NCBI GenBank assembly: GCA_947652115.1
Contig: OX393568.1
Location: 4,897,641 to 4,961,640, forward strand
Direction: 5' to 3'
DNA: 64,000 nucleotides
From: Blastomussa wellsi
Lineage: Eukaryota > Cnidaria > Anthozoa > Scleractinia > Plerogyridae
How positions within the stretch are numbered: the stretch's first letter is position 1; each line of letters begins with the position of its first letter. Below, one piece after another: positions 26,505-38,191 of the stretch. Made by a program: the position numbers and the translations under genes. The notes under the pieces are model-generated. The model saw only the letters and a list, made by a program, of their open reading frames with translations, was not told the DNA's origin and did not search any database.

Positions 26505-29500
26505 TCAATTCCGTGTCCAACAGTTCTGCAAAGTCTTCTTCTGTGAGTGGGGTTTCACAGTGGGGTTTCACCCCACACCCCGCAACATTCTTTTTTTCTT
26601 TGAAACCATATGCTTTGGTGTGGATCCCGTCTTCCGCGATCCAGCGTTTTGAGTCAAACGCGCACAGTGAAATCTTGTTCACGTGCATGCCGTAAATTTC
26701 ATGCCCCTCGCTCCGCAGAATGTTCATTCCATGTCTCAGCTGTTTCTTCTCGCCAAAAATCATTCCACGGTACTGCTCGTGGGAAATATTTTTCTTGACA
26801 ACACACTTTTTGACCCCCTTTGCCTTTTTTATATTTTTTTCGTCCACTCGGAGGATGGAATACATTTTTGACCTGAGACAGATGACTTCCTCGATTGGCG
26901 TCCCCGCGCATTCATCTTTCATTTTGCCCAAGACTTTTTTGTTCTCGTCTGAGTGAAGTGGATTCTCTGGCGGGTAATCACTCAGATCATACATTTCCAT
27001 CGTTTTTGCGATGTCTTTGTAAACGTCTTCTGTTTCGATCTCGAGCAGAAGACTGTCCGTGTCCGTGTACACGAGTTCACATTTTGATCCGTACCGCTTT
27101 TTCAGGTGGTTATAGAAAAAGTCGTACATGAGGATCTTGCTGTTGTCCAGGATCGTCATGCCCGTGTACACCGGTTTGTTCAGCACCAGCTTCCCTTTGT
27201 GCATGTGGATCCCCGCCATGTTGTTTGTGAATTGGGTGAACCTTGAGAACAGTGGACTGGCAACAAATTTTCTCACTTTTTCTTTTTCTTCACTTTTCAC
27301 GATTTTGATGTCCGTGCGCTTCCGCAGGTTCTCCATCGTTTTCCCGAAGACCGAGTTGTTCATCAGTTTGTAAAAGTCTTTTTCAAAAGCGCTTTTTGCT
27401 CTTTTGCGGAAATTGGTGTTCATCATGATGTAATCTTTCATCCACGGCGATTGCTCGAACTCCAGAACTTTGTGGACCTTTTTCAATTTCATCCCCTGTT
27501 TCAGGTAAAACTGCAAGTTCCTGTAGTGCACAACATAGTTGTTTTTGTCTTGCAGTGTCAGCAGCAGTTTCTCTTCTTTTGGTGTTTTGATTTCCAGTTC
27601 GTCCATCAGACGGTGCTGGTAGTCTGACATGTCCTCTTTTTTTACCGCCTTTTTTTCCGGCGCCAGCGGATAACTGTTGTGCTCTTCATGCAACTCCTCC
27701 GGATATTCGAGGTCAACCTCAAGAATCCAACCGGTTTTTGCGTCTTCTTTTTTCTTCAAAATTTCTTCTTCCGTGGGCAGCACGCTTCTCCATTTGAATC
27801 CTCTCACGGGCATTGGCTGGCACATGGCCCAGCCGTAAAGGTTGTTCGCGTCAAGATACATGATCCATTTTTTCGGTTTGCTGGGGTCATAACCTTCCAC
27901 TTCCGGATTGTTGGCTCTGGCATACCTTTTGCTTACCGTTGAGATCCCACCGCGCAGCCCCCTTTCCACGAACAGATGCTTGTCAATGTCCGTCAAGAGC
28001 TCCAGCTCAATTCCTGTCTTTTTCAAAAGCGCGTCCCAGCTCAATCCTGGTGATGTGAAATAATTCGCCGGATCCAGCCCGTACTGCTCTTGATACAAGT
28101 CCCTGAAATTTTCAAAAACATCCGCCAGCAATGCCACATCCGTTTTCACATACAAGTCATGATAATCCCCCAGATTTTTGCAGTCAAAGGCTTCCCACAC
28201 TTTCTGCGCGTGCGCATATTCAGCATCTGAAATATCTTCGTCGTTCAGTTTGCTGTAAAACAGTTTTTTGTGTGGCAGTTTTGTCTCGTCGAATCTTTCC
28301 CATGAGTCCATGTACTCATACGGGTAGATTCCTTTTTGAAATAACAAATCAACCTTGTTGTTTTGGTGATTTTCAACTTTTCTTGGGGTGTTGCTTTCAC
28401 AAGCGCGTCGAGGCTTCCTTGCGTGAAATTCAGACTGTCAATGAACTGCAAATTCCCCATGGAAAATGTGATGTACTTTTCCATGTTGTTGGCCACACAT
28501 TTCACGCCTTTTTCTTGCTGCGCCATCGCTTGCATCAGGTGGTGCGCATCATAACCCCGCAGGTTGTGAAAGACAACTGGTATTTTGAAAAATTTGGGGT
28601 TCAGTTTCAGTTTGAAATTGCACTCGTTGTGCGCTGCCCCACGGAACTTGCCTGTCACATGGCAATGGTCTTTCACAGCGTCTCTGAAAGTTGGTTGAAT
28701 CAATGGTTTTTTGCAGAATTGACAGTTTTCTTGTTTTTCCGCTTCCTCTTTTTGTTCTTTTCCCAACCTTTTCATGCAAAGAAACCCAACCCTTTTTTGC
28801 ACAAACCAGAAACATTTTTTGTGAACCTGTCCCAAATATTCGTCTTTGTTTTTGTTCCATGCTGGCAATGAGTCGAGAAAATTTTCTTTCATCAAACTTT
28901 TGTTACAAATGTGGCAATCTTTTGCAGTTTTGAAATTTTCCCAATCTTCCGGTTCCATAACAATTGGTTTTGGTTCTTCCACACTTTCTCTCAGTTTTTG
29001 CTCCTCTTCCTGAATGCCTCTCAAAAAGTTGGCCACCGCATTTTTCCCTCTGAAAACTTTTGAATTCATTATTTTTCCATCACTTCTCACACATATCCAG
29101 GAAAACCCACACGCTTCGTGCCTTTCAGTTTTTACTGTGAAACTTTGTTCAAGATTTCCACACTCGCGGTGTTCAATCTTTTTTACAAGCGCCTCAAAAT
29201 CTGCATAAATCACGAAAGGCGCCTTCATCTGTTTTTGGAGATTTTTATATTTCAAGGTGTTTTTTCCTTTTTCCGGCATTTCGATCACTGTTGGTCTACC
29301 ATCCAAACCTTCGCAGTGGTTCTGATGCTCCTCCAACTTTTCCGCTGTTGTGAAATGTGTTATACACAAATTGCAAAAGTGCTTTTTTCCACAATGTTTT
29401 GTCTGATCATAAACCAATGCGCTCATTCGTTTTACCCAGCAGTAATGATTTTTCTCCCCATCCACAATCATTATCAGGTTTATCCTTGGCACTTCTTGAC

Positions 29501-30839
29501 TTTTCTCGCTGAAACATAAACCTCCCATGAAGCTGTCTTTTTCTTTGTCCCAACCATATAAATTGATTGCCAGTTTTGGGTTTTGTGCCTCAAGCTTTTT
29601 TATCTGTTTAATCGGTGTGGGGAAATCGATTCCCTTCCAATTGATTTTGTCATCAACATTTTTGTATCTGCTCGGTCTTTCTGCATGAGCCTTTACTGGG
29701 AAAAGTGCTGATTTCAAAGCCCACTTCAGACATTCATTGTCTTCGTTTTGCACGTTGATAATGGCTTTCTTTACTGCAAGTTTTGGTGGAAGTGGCATCC
29801 ATGTTCCTCCTTTCAGTGGTTCATATTTTGCAACATGCACATACACTTTTTTTATTCTTTCAAACACCAATCCTGATTTTTTTACTGAAACTTCTGTTTT
29901 GCCTTTTGATTCTTCAATAAATTCATTGAATTTCTCCGTGATCTCTTCTTCATCAAATTTTTGTAAAAGATACTGTTTACTTTTATAATACTGTTTGATT
30001 TGTCTCTTGTCATCTTTTGTTGAAAACTTTGTATCAAAAGAAAATAAGACTTTCACCATCCCCATCTCTTTCATCTCCTTTTTGAGCAGTTCAATGTACT
30101 TTTCACGGTACTCTTTTGCAAAAACTAAAATATCCTTTGCTGCAGGGTTATAAAAATATTTTGATCTGGGATTCCAACGATCCTTGTTTTTTAAGTTAAG
30201 TTCTGCTACCTGCATTAACCACACGTGAAGCCATCCTTGGAAATTTGTTTGTTTCAAAACAAATCTGTCATGAATTTCTTTTCTCTGAAATTTACTTTTC
30301 AGTCCTTGCAGTAAAATTTCCACATTTTGCCATGAAAGTCCTGGTTCTGTTAAATTTCTTGCTATCTTTCCATATTCAACAGGGTCATAATGGGCTTGGA
30401 AAGTTTTTACTAATTCTCCAAAAATTTTAAACTTTTCTCTTATTAATAAATTTTTTTCATATTGATTTTCAAGATTTTCGATAAATCTTTCCAATCTTTC
30501 TTGCGTCAACCGACCTGCTGCTCTCTCTCTTACAGCAACATCTAATGCTCTTCCAATGACTTCAATATCTTCTTTTTGTTCTTTTCTGTTTTCTTCATTA
30601 AGGTTTCTTAAAGCTTTAATCATCTCTTCCTCATTTAAAGGGAGTTTATTCACCCTTTGCCTGTGCAAATTTTCATTTTCAACTTGAAGCCTTCTGATTG
30701 CTTCATCAAGAATAACATCTTCGCGTGCTGCTGCCATGTTCTCTAAAGGTTCTTCAACCCCCCTTTGCAAATTTTGTAGACTTCTGATTGCTGCATCATA
30801 AGCAAGGACATCATCATCTTCTTCACGTGCTGCGGCCAT
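26467..30839 (-). CDS. Protein-primed family-B DNA polymerase of Polinton, one frameshift
   Basis: The gene reads from the ATG at 30839 to the stop at 26467, about 1,450 residues in two overlapping frames; homology passes from one to the other near 28350-28365. N-terminal half: a tandem repeat of MAAARE-containing sequence, a long helical region, a C2H2 finger (CNLCITHF...HQNHC, about 490-510), the Exo I motif YADFEA (about 546), a Cys/His cluster (CQFCKKPL...DHCHVTGKFRGAAH, about 706-741) and Exo II NLRGYDAHHL. Second frame: Exo III YVKTDVALLADV, PolA DANNLYGWAM, the B motif KLMNNSVFGKTMENLRKR and the metal-binding YTDTDSLL. All catalytic motifs are present, so only the frameshift argues against function. 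It is the element's replicase, expected to start on a terminal protein at the TIR ends. Confidence 0.93.
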
Positions 30840-30976
30840 GTTCTCTATAATGTGGAAGCATTTCTTCAAAAGAAAAAAATCATTCCTAAGCCAAAATCCA
30901 AATTTCTTTTACCTCACAAGTTGCCTTTTTTGATGAAAAACCGCGCTGAGAGGAAAGTTTTCCATTTGAAGGCATG

Positions 30977-31125
30977 CCACCCAACCACCCCCACCACCCG
31001 CCTGCCACCCCCCCAACTCGCCCCCCAGCACCCATCCACCACCCACCTCCCACCCCCCAACTCGCCCCCCAGCACCCATCCACCACCCACCTCCCACCCC
31101 CCAACTCGCCCCCCAGCAGCTGGCC
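30977..31125. repeat. 44-bp C-rich tandem repeats, right TIR
   Basis: Mirror of the left G-rich array, with the same 44-base period; the proline-rich open frames across it are artefacts of composition. Confidence 0.9.
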
Positions 31126-31157
31126 CAGAACCACCACGGTTATTGTGTGTCCGCACA

Positions 31158-31252
31158 GTCACTGGGTAAAATCAAAATATTCACTGGGTACTGGGGAGAG
31201 TAAATTTCCACTGGGTAGGGGAAAATAAGCCACTGGGTAGGGTTTCAGTGGG
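31158..31252. repeat. CACTGGGT short repeats near right terminus
   Basis: CACTGGGT occurs at 31160, 31182, about 31209 and 31231, with CAGTGGGT at about 31245. Spacing is 22, 27, 22 and 14 bases. The left terminus has only one clear copy (15951). They could be binding sites for the integrase or replication proteins. Confidence 0.55.
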
Positions 31253-31270
31253 TCTGTTACAGAGGGGTGT

Positions 31271-31276
31271 AACTGA
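31271..31276. repeat. Polinton target-site duplication, right (AACTGA)
   Basis: Identical to 15907-15912. Confidence 0.95.
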
Positions 31277-33193
31277 GCTAATACAGCAAGCTTTTCCTTT
31301 TCTCATTTTGCTTGTTTTTTTTTGAAAAAGTGTTATCACAAAATCTTCATGAACTTCGAACCAGCAACAAATGTGGAGTTAATTGACCTAATGACCTGCT
31401 CTCAGCTGCAACCCAAACTATATTTAGTAATCGTAGGAATGCAGATATGTATAAATAAGAACAACAAGATTACAAGTTATTTGCATCAAATGAATCAAAA
31501 ATAACAAACAACAATTATCTCCCTTGAAATCTGACAATGATGGCACCGTGGGGTATAAATAGCTCAATATCCTCGCTACATGCATATCTCACATATTTAT
31601 CGAAAAAAGAACTATAGCCATCAAACGTGAACCTAAATTTTATTTGCTAGTCGATGAGTGCTCTGCACCTTTGTAGTAGAGACCAGTAGAGATTGGTAGA
31701 GCGTTCGACCGCTGAATAATAGTCTGGTATTTCAAAGTGACGTACTATCTAGAGGGGGAAGTTGATGATTCTGTACTTTACTGAGTTCAGTTGATCTCGT
31801 CCAGTATCCACGTTTGATAAAGTGACAAAATGATACGTTTATTTTGGAATTGATAAATTTTCAATTCATGAAATTGAAAGACCTGGCCTGGATTGCGCCA
31901 CGGAACTTTCTATGCGATTTGTTATTCGCGTGGTAAACTTTTTTTTGCAATTTTAAACCAAAATATAAATTTTCTATACCCTCTCTCAAACTATTGCGAT
32001 GTCATAATGCTAAGCTCTAAAAGAGCGTTTTCACTCACGTGGCAAAGCGGCCATATTACTGAAACAAATTGTTCGTTTGTTTGTTTGTATATTTATTTAT
32101 CATTTCATATTTTTACACACACTGCGCTCTGTGTTTACGGAAAAGCGGAAAATAGAAAGGCAAAGAGAAAATCAGGTTAAGTCAACAAAAGATGGAGGAT
32201 TAAATGTGATGCCTGGAAGTTAACACTACCCACCCTTCCCTCTTCTATCCTGTACTGGACCCCGCCCTTTACATGTAAGAAAAGAAAACGTTAATTATTT
32301 ACAAATGGTTTATTTTGGGTTAATCAAGCTATTTTAGATGAAGTAACGAAATAATGACGTAATTACAATGTCAGTGAAATATTTTAATGAATTATCACCC
32401 GTACTCACTCGTGGTCATACGTGGTCTCTCGTGGTCATTCGCGGTCATTCGTGGTCACTCGTGGTCACTCGTGTGTACTTTTAGACAAGATCAGGTTAAA
32501 CCACGCAGAAATGTAGTATAAAATAAACCTAACTCGGTTAAAAGATCTTTTGTTTTCCAATTGATTTCCATGGTAATCGTTAACCCAGTTAAAGTTCAAT
32601 GAACAGTCGAAATAAGCAGCAGCATCAGGATTTTTCGGTAACCCGGTTAATTTTAATTGATTAATTTTTTACAAATAACCTGGTTAACTCTCATAATGCG
32701 GCCGGGGCCAATGAAAAATTGTTTGTAACCCACAACAAAGCACAGAAACTTAAGCTGAGCATAAGTAGCCTAAAAAAACTTTTTCCCCAAAGAAACATGG
32801 TGTAATTGGCATCATCGTTAATGATGAAATATTGTTCTTACTTCGTAAATTTTACATGTAAAGTAAAATTTTTTGGCTTTTGGCAACCAAAAAATTTGTG
32901 CTGATGACAAAATCTAAAAACTTAGGAGCCAGCTGGCCCCGAGGTTTTTTTTCTAAAGTTGAGCCCTGAACTGTGTTCTGCCACCTGAACACACTTCGCA
33001 CTTTTCTGACTGGGGAGTGAAGCAAAACAAGAACAGAAAAATGAGACTGATTTCTCTTTTGAAAACAGAATTCAGACCACACCCCCAACAAGTCTGGGAA
33101 GCCAAGTTCCCCATCAACTTATCCCTCGGTTCATTTGCCCATTGGCTTGTTGTTGCCCACTCAAAAGGGACAGCTTGCAGCTTATTACATCTT
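31277..33193. other. Non-coding stretch right of the Polinton
   Basis: No gene recognised. Contains copy B of the dispersed duplicate (about 31480-32005). A short tandem run of ACTCGTGGTC-like 11-mers lies at 32400-32475. A repeated GGTTAA/TTAACC motif set lies between 32520 and 32690. Confidence 0.5.
32400..32475. repeat. Short tandem repeat of CGTGGTCA-type units
   Basis: Seven or so imperfect copies of an approximately 11-base unit with the core cgtggtca, directly readable. Confidence 0.8.
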
Positions 33194-36037
33194 CTACTGG
33201 CTACCAGATTCTACTTCACACAAGTTATCAAATTCTAATTCTCTTCCACTTCTCCCCTTTGCATCTTGTTTCTTTGTCTCCACCAAATCTTGAATTCTTT
33301 TCTTAGCATCGTCATACTCCTCCTTCCTAAAGTGGTGCTTCAACATCGGTGCTCCACCCAAAAATAACGAGTCTGCAAAGCGAGCCAGCTTCAGGAGTGT
33401 CCAGGTAAAGCCATCTGTGGCATGCCCGGCAAGTGCTATCATCTGTATTTCCTTGACAAGTTCATTCTGCGGTCCTGCAAAACAATCCAGTTCCCATGAA
33501 ATTTAGCTACTAAGTTCCATGAGGCAGCCCCGATTTTTGAAACTGAAGTGTAAAATGGATATCAAATACTGTATCTCTACCTAACTCTTTACTTTAAAGG
33601 GAAGTCATAACTTAAATATTTCTCAATTGTATTAATAATTCAACAAGTTTAAACAAACAAGTTCAGGACATTGACAGTGGTTTAGACACAGGTTCTCCCT
33701 CCTGCCTCCCCCAACTACCCCCCCCCCCCCACCCCCCTCCAAAAAAAGAGACATCGTGAAGGCTGCTCATATCCAAATCATTTGAAATCACTACATAGCT
33801 GCATGAAAAGTTAACTCTGATCAAATGTATGATCAAATATCCATACTCCCCCCACAGAGAGCATTGGAATTTCCTGAGGGTGGGAAGTTCTGTAAGACCA
33901 AAAAAATTGAAAGAAATGCATGAAGCTTAAATTGAAATTTACAGAAGGATGGGGCAGGGGATCTTAGTCCTTTCTGTGCCTTCAATAGACATTGCAACTA
34001 AAATTTTTGTTGGCTCAGAGTCACATTGGCATAATTGTTGTGGGGTTCTACACTCCCAAGTCTGGGGTCATTGTGTTGTGTTCTTGAGGATTCAGAAACC
34101 CTGCTCTCATAGTGCCTCAGTAACATATAAATTTAGCCAAGCCTAAAAGCAGAGCTCCACATTTTTTGCTGGTTCCAAGGCTGGTTATTAATAATTTGAG
34201 AAAATAATCTAAATGAAAATATAAGCATACGCAACTCCTCAAGAAATAATTTGTTATCAAAAAACATCAGAATCGTCAACTCTAATTACAGAAATCAAAT
34301 TTGAGCCTGTGATACAATGGGAAACCATTACCTAGTCAGCAGTCAACTTCCAAAAACCATGTGACCTAGATGAGCCCTAAAGCTGAGCCTGTGATATAGT
34401 CATGTGATACTGGTCAGCAAATACCTTGTTTTTACAGCTGTCAATTGACCATATCATTGATGTCCAATATCAGAGATATCATCAACCAGGTCAGCCTGTT
34501 TCTGGAGTATCGACGCCATGTTCAGCAATGCTGTTATACGTACGTGCTTCGCACTCGCCCAGTTAACAACGAATTTATATTTTATGTAAGAATCTCGCAC
34601 TGGCTTTGATGAATTTGGTGCATCTTACTCTTTCAAATGCAGCTCTTGTAGAAAATATAAGGACAGTGTTGAATTTCAAGCAGAAAAACAGAAATTTAGC
34701 CATCATAGTTCACATTCTTCAAAGAACTCAGAATTTGGTCATGTTGTTTTGCAGAGGACGGCAAAGAAATGTACAAAGAATTACCGGTATATGACGCAAG
34801 TGCAGAGCTACCGTACTGCTCATTAAATCTTTTATTTATAGTGATGTTCTCGTTGACATTGCCGTTGTGGTTTGCTTATACATGTAGCGCCCTTCAATAT
34901 CACATGAACTCTGCTCATGTCGACGTTTACGTTTTTCACTGCCATCAATCATCATCATCTCACTTCAACAAGGTCAAAAGGTCATGTCTGTCAGTAGACT
35001 TCCATCTGGCATATTTTTTGTTTCTTATTTTCGAGGTTCATTGTCTGCCACCATAATTATGATTGACAGCAGCAAAAACCGCAATTGTTGGTTAGGCTTT
35101 GAACTTCAGAGTTTGCATGTTATTGAAAAGTACAGTAACGTCCCTATATAGGCTAACAGGCTTGAACACAGACGTTACCTCTTCTATGAAAGGAACCTGA
35201 TAAAAAACACAATAAAGATAGTATAATTATGAAAGTAAAGGCTACCTGAATTTAGAGTAGGGAACTTTAAACAAGTTCCCAACAACTTGGGCTGTTTTCC
35301 GACTAATCCGAGTTTGACAAGGCTGTCAAATGTGGCCGACACACAGGAGGGTTTGTGGTAATTGGATCCCTTTGAAATCCATTCCTCAATACTTCTGGGT
35401 TTGTCAGAATGTTTTTCATTATATTCCAACATCTGTTTGAACATACAGTCATCTAGATAAGAGCCTGTCAGTGTGAAATCAATAACCTGATGAAAATAAA
35501 GAAATGTATACATAAGTTGCATGTGGTTTAAGTTTATCTCTGGTTTAAATTTTTCAAACCAGATCAAACAAAAGGAAATAAAAATCAAACCGGTTTGAAA
35601 AAAAGATATATTAAACCACAACAGCAACTGAAAAAAAAACCAAGCACACCAGATTAATATTTTAAGACAATTGATCCCTGGAAGCCAAACTATACGATTG
35701 ATACATACATGTATGAACAGATGTAGTACTTTCTCACCTCGATCACCATCTTCGTGTATTTAATGCCCAGACACGACTTGTGCACTTCTTTAATGTTGAA
35801 TTTGCCAAGAACAAACAAATCGACAAGTACAGCCGCCGTGACGTTTCCGTACAATGGCGCGCTCGTCTTCCTTCCTGGGACATCACCAGAAGCTTGATCG
35901 TGCCACAAAAGGCACAACGCTTGAGAAAGCTTTAGAGTTCTCTTCTGGAAACATTCTGTCACGAATCGGTCCGATTGCAGTATTTCTTGTAGATTTCGTG
36001 CTATTTGGGGTGAATAATCCGCCTCGCCATCAGCCAT
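33194..36037 (-). CDS. GPP34/GOLPH3-like protein
   Basis: Three minus-strand exons: 35738-36037 (ATG MADGEADYSPQ), 35246-35486, 33194-33474. Introns are GT-AG with phases 0 and 1. The product is 273 residues. The first exon holds LKLSQALCLLWHD followed by a short insert and TAAVLVDLFVLGKFNI, which fits the conserved helical start of the GPP34 fold. The second has the DDCMFKQMLEYNEK...SIEEWIS block and a winged-helix-like FDSLVKLGLVGK. The third has MIALAGHATD, FADSLF and a charged C-terminus. Golgi phosphoprotein 3 binds PI4P at the trans-Golgi and retains glycosyltransferases; whether this divergent member does so is unknown. The pieces and phases join cleanly, so the gene model is firmer than the family name. 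Confidence 0.65.
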
Positions 36038-38191
36038 TTCGATCGCGATCGAAGATTCTTTACTCCAGCTTTTGCTGGTCCCATTGTTATTATACCATTT
36101 CTGCCTGCCATCATTACGTCATTTTTCACAGACCAAGTTATACAAGTTGTGTGGGATGAAAACTGGTTCAGCCATGACAACAATAGAGCTATTTTCGAAA
36201 TAAAACTAATTTGCACACTGACACATCCGCCATACTGGAGTTTTTTATGGGGCCCAGGCCACTACTGTTTTTGCGTTCTTTGCGTTATGAAGCGTTATGG
36301 GCGTAATTTGAGTAAGACACAACCTTCTTTATAAGACCTTATAGAGCTAAAATGAAAATGAAATCATACGCTACAACTAACAAGGCTGCAATTTGCCAGT
36401 ACGGAAATTGACGCTTGTATTCCGCAGGCTATAAAAAAATGTAGCTAGCTATTGAAAACGGTTTCCGGAGAACTCAGTTTTCTAAAACCGGTTTGACTAC
36501 TTTTACATGTCACGAGTCCACTTATGACTGTCAAAAAATATGTTTAAAACGTCTCACATGCTCCTGTAGGAAGCCTAAAAATGCACTGGGGCACGGGCCT
36601 GGTTTTTACTAGCGACGGAGTCGGAGCCGGAGTCGTAAGCGGAGTTGTAAGAAAGCTTACGACCGAGTGAAAATCGAAAATAGGGGTCGTAAGCGGAGTC
36701 ATAATTAAGCACGACGGAATCGGAGTCGGAAGATTCAGAACGTTTCCATTTTCTTCCGATTCCGCTTATGACTCCGTCGATTACGATCTAGTGAAAACTG
36801 GATTGTCGGAGTCACAAGCAGAAACGGAAGAATATACCAATCACACTGCTTGTTTCAGGCACTCCGAGTACTTCCTTTCTGCTTGCAATCTCCGACAATT
36901 AGATCGTAACCGACGGAGCCATAAGCGGAATCGGAACTCTGCTTCCGACTACGTTGATTTGATTATCACTGGATCATATATATAAACGGTCATAGCTTGA
37001 TAGCTTGTTGATAGCTTGTTTCCATTGCTTCTTTTTTGAAGAGGAAATCGATAAAAGTTTCCCTCTTGGCCAAAGAAAAACATGAAACAATTATTAGTGA
37101 TCAATTTCGTGGACATAAGTTTAAATAGAAGATTTTCCTTTCCGGCGCTCTCTGAGGTCGAGTTGCTCAGTCATGATCGAAGATGACAATTCGCTTGAAA
37201 GAACCAAACAAAAATGAAACAAAATAAAAAAAGCACTTTCTTTTCTTGAACAAACTAGTAACTTTTATGTTCACAAACAACGTTTCTTTTACAGCTAACC
37301 TGCAATATTAATCAGGTAGCGCCCGGCGAGACCGTCAGTGCAATAGCTCAAGAATTGCTTTTCTTTTAACCGGGAGCAAGCTTAAAGTTAAGTGGCCTTC
37401 AATTTCCTGTGTTGAAACAAAATAAAACAGGAAAGCGGAAGAACTTTTGTGTGTTTTAATAAAATTAATGAAAAAATACCCACCCCGCTCAAGTGTATCT
37501 TAAAATAAGAGGTAATTTAAGTAATACGACCTGCATGAGAACCGGAACAAATCTCGAGGACATAAAAGGTTCCTATTTGAGAAGCCTTCTTTTCGGTGGA
37601 TTATTAATTTCTTTCAATTTCAGTTAAGTGTTCTGCAATGTTTCAAAGAGTTTTATTCCTTTTCAACCATGTGTCAACTGATAGATCCAAAATATCATTG
37701 ATTCTTCGCTCTCGGAAATTCTAACTGATTACCCATGATATTACCACTGCGGCGATAACTCGGCTACGCGAATTTTCACTGATAAAAATTACGGCTGTTT
37801 GGAAAATATAATTATTTCTTTTACTAAGCACTTTTTTTCTGCTAAAACTGCATGGTGTTTTCTTTAGGCCAGAACAATACCTCAGTGGGCAATTTTCTAT
37901 ATCCAAGAGTCATCTCCCGTCTATACGACCATCCGGTTATATACAGCAAACTTTGGAGGACTCGCCACGTTGGTTGGTGGTCGTATTTAACGGGCTACCA
38001 TTGTACAAGCAAACATATGTTTGATATATTGATTCAGTTAAGTAATAAATAGGCTTATTAAAAGAAAGAATGATCGTATAAAAAGCCTGACCAATTTGCA
38101 GATCGTCGCTATAAGGCAGTGGACGAGTTGACAACTCTGTGGTGGGAAGAAAGGGTCCAAACTTTCAGTATCGTATTTTGTAAAACTGAAA
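36038..38191. other. Intergenic region with MITE
   Basis: Between the GPP34-like gene (leftward) and BRI-3 (rightward), so it should include both promoters. It holds the palindromic MITE at 36605-36975. No other gene was recognised. Confidence 0.45.
36605..36975. mobile_element. Palindromic MITE with GGAGTCGGA repeats
   Basis: Words such as cggagtcgga, gtcgtaagcggagt and their complements (tccgattccgctta, actccgtcg) recur in both orientations over about 370 bases, bounded by tttttactag and a degenerate partner. No ORF. Resembles hAT-type MITEs, but the target duplication was not resolved. Confidence 0.55.

Larger units (their letters stand above)
15913..31270. mobile_element. Complete Maverick/Polinton (15,358 bp)
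   Basis: Both ends start with the same ACACCCCTCTGTAACAGACC and are flanked by the same 6-bp duplication. The contents are the Polinton hallmarks: protein-primed family-B polymerase, retroviral-type integrase, packaging ATPase, double-jelly-roll major capsid protein and probable penton. Eight further ORFs are of unknown role. The layout is divergent and convergent gene pairs on the left, a rightward cluster from the capsid protein to the integrase, and the polymerase running leftward from the right end. Breaks seen: a frameshift in the polymerase and a probable one at the 3' end of the coiled-coil gene. No maturation protease was recognised. The element is old enough to carry these lesions but still has intact termini. 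Confidence 0.97.
30899..31270. repeat. Polinton right terminal inverted repeat
   Basis: Inverted partner of 15913-16318. The outermost 22 bases and the inner 200-plus bases match the left end. The segment 31158-31250 differs and holds five short CACTGGGT-like words. Confidence 0.9.

Noticed and set aside
30852..31228. Proline-rich frames across the right Polinton TIR (and Gly/Trp-rich ones at the left)
   Set aside because: Artefacts of the G/C-rich 44-bp repeats; both strands and several frames stay open because of base composition.
32400..32475. CRISPR-like array
   Set aside because: Units of about 11 bases without spacers in eukaryotic DNA; a simple tandem repeat.
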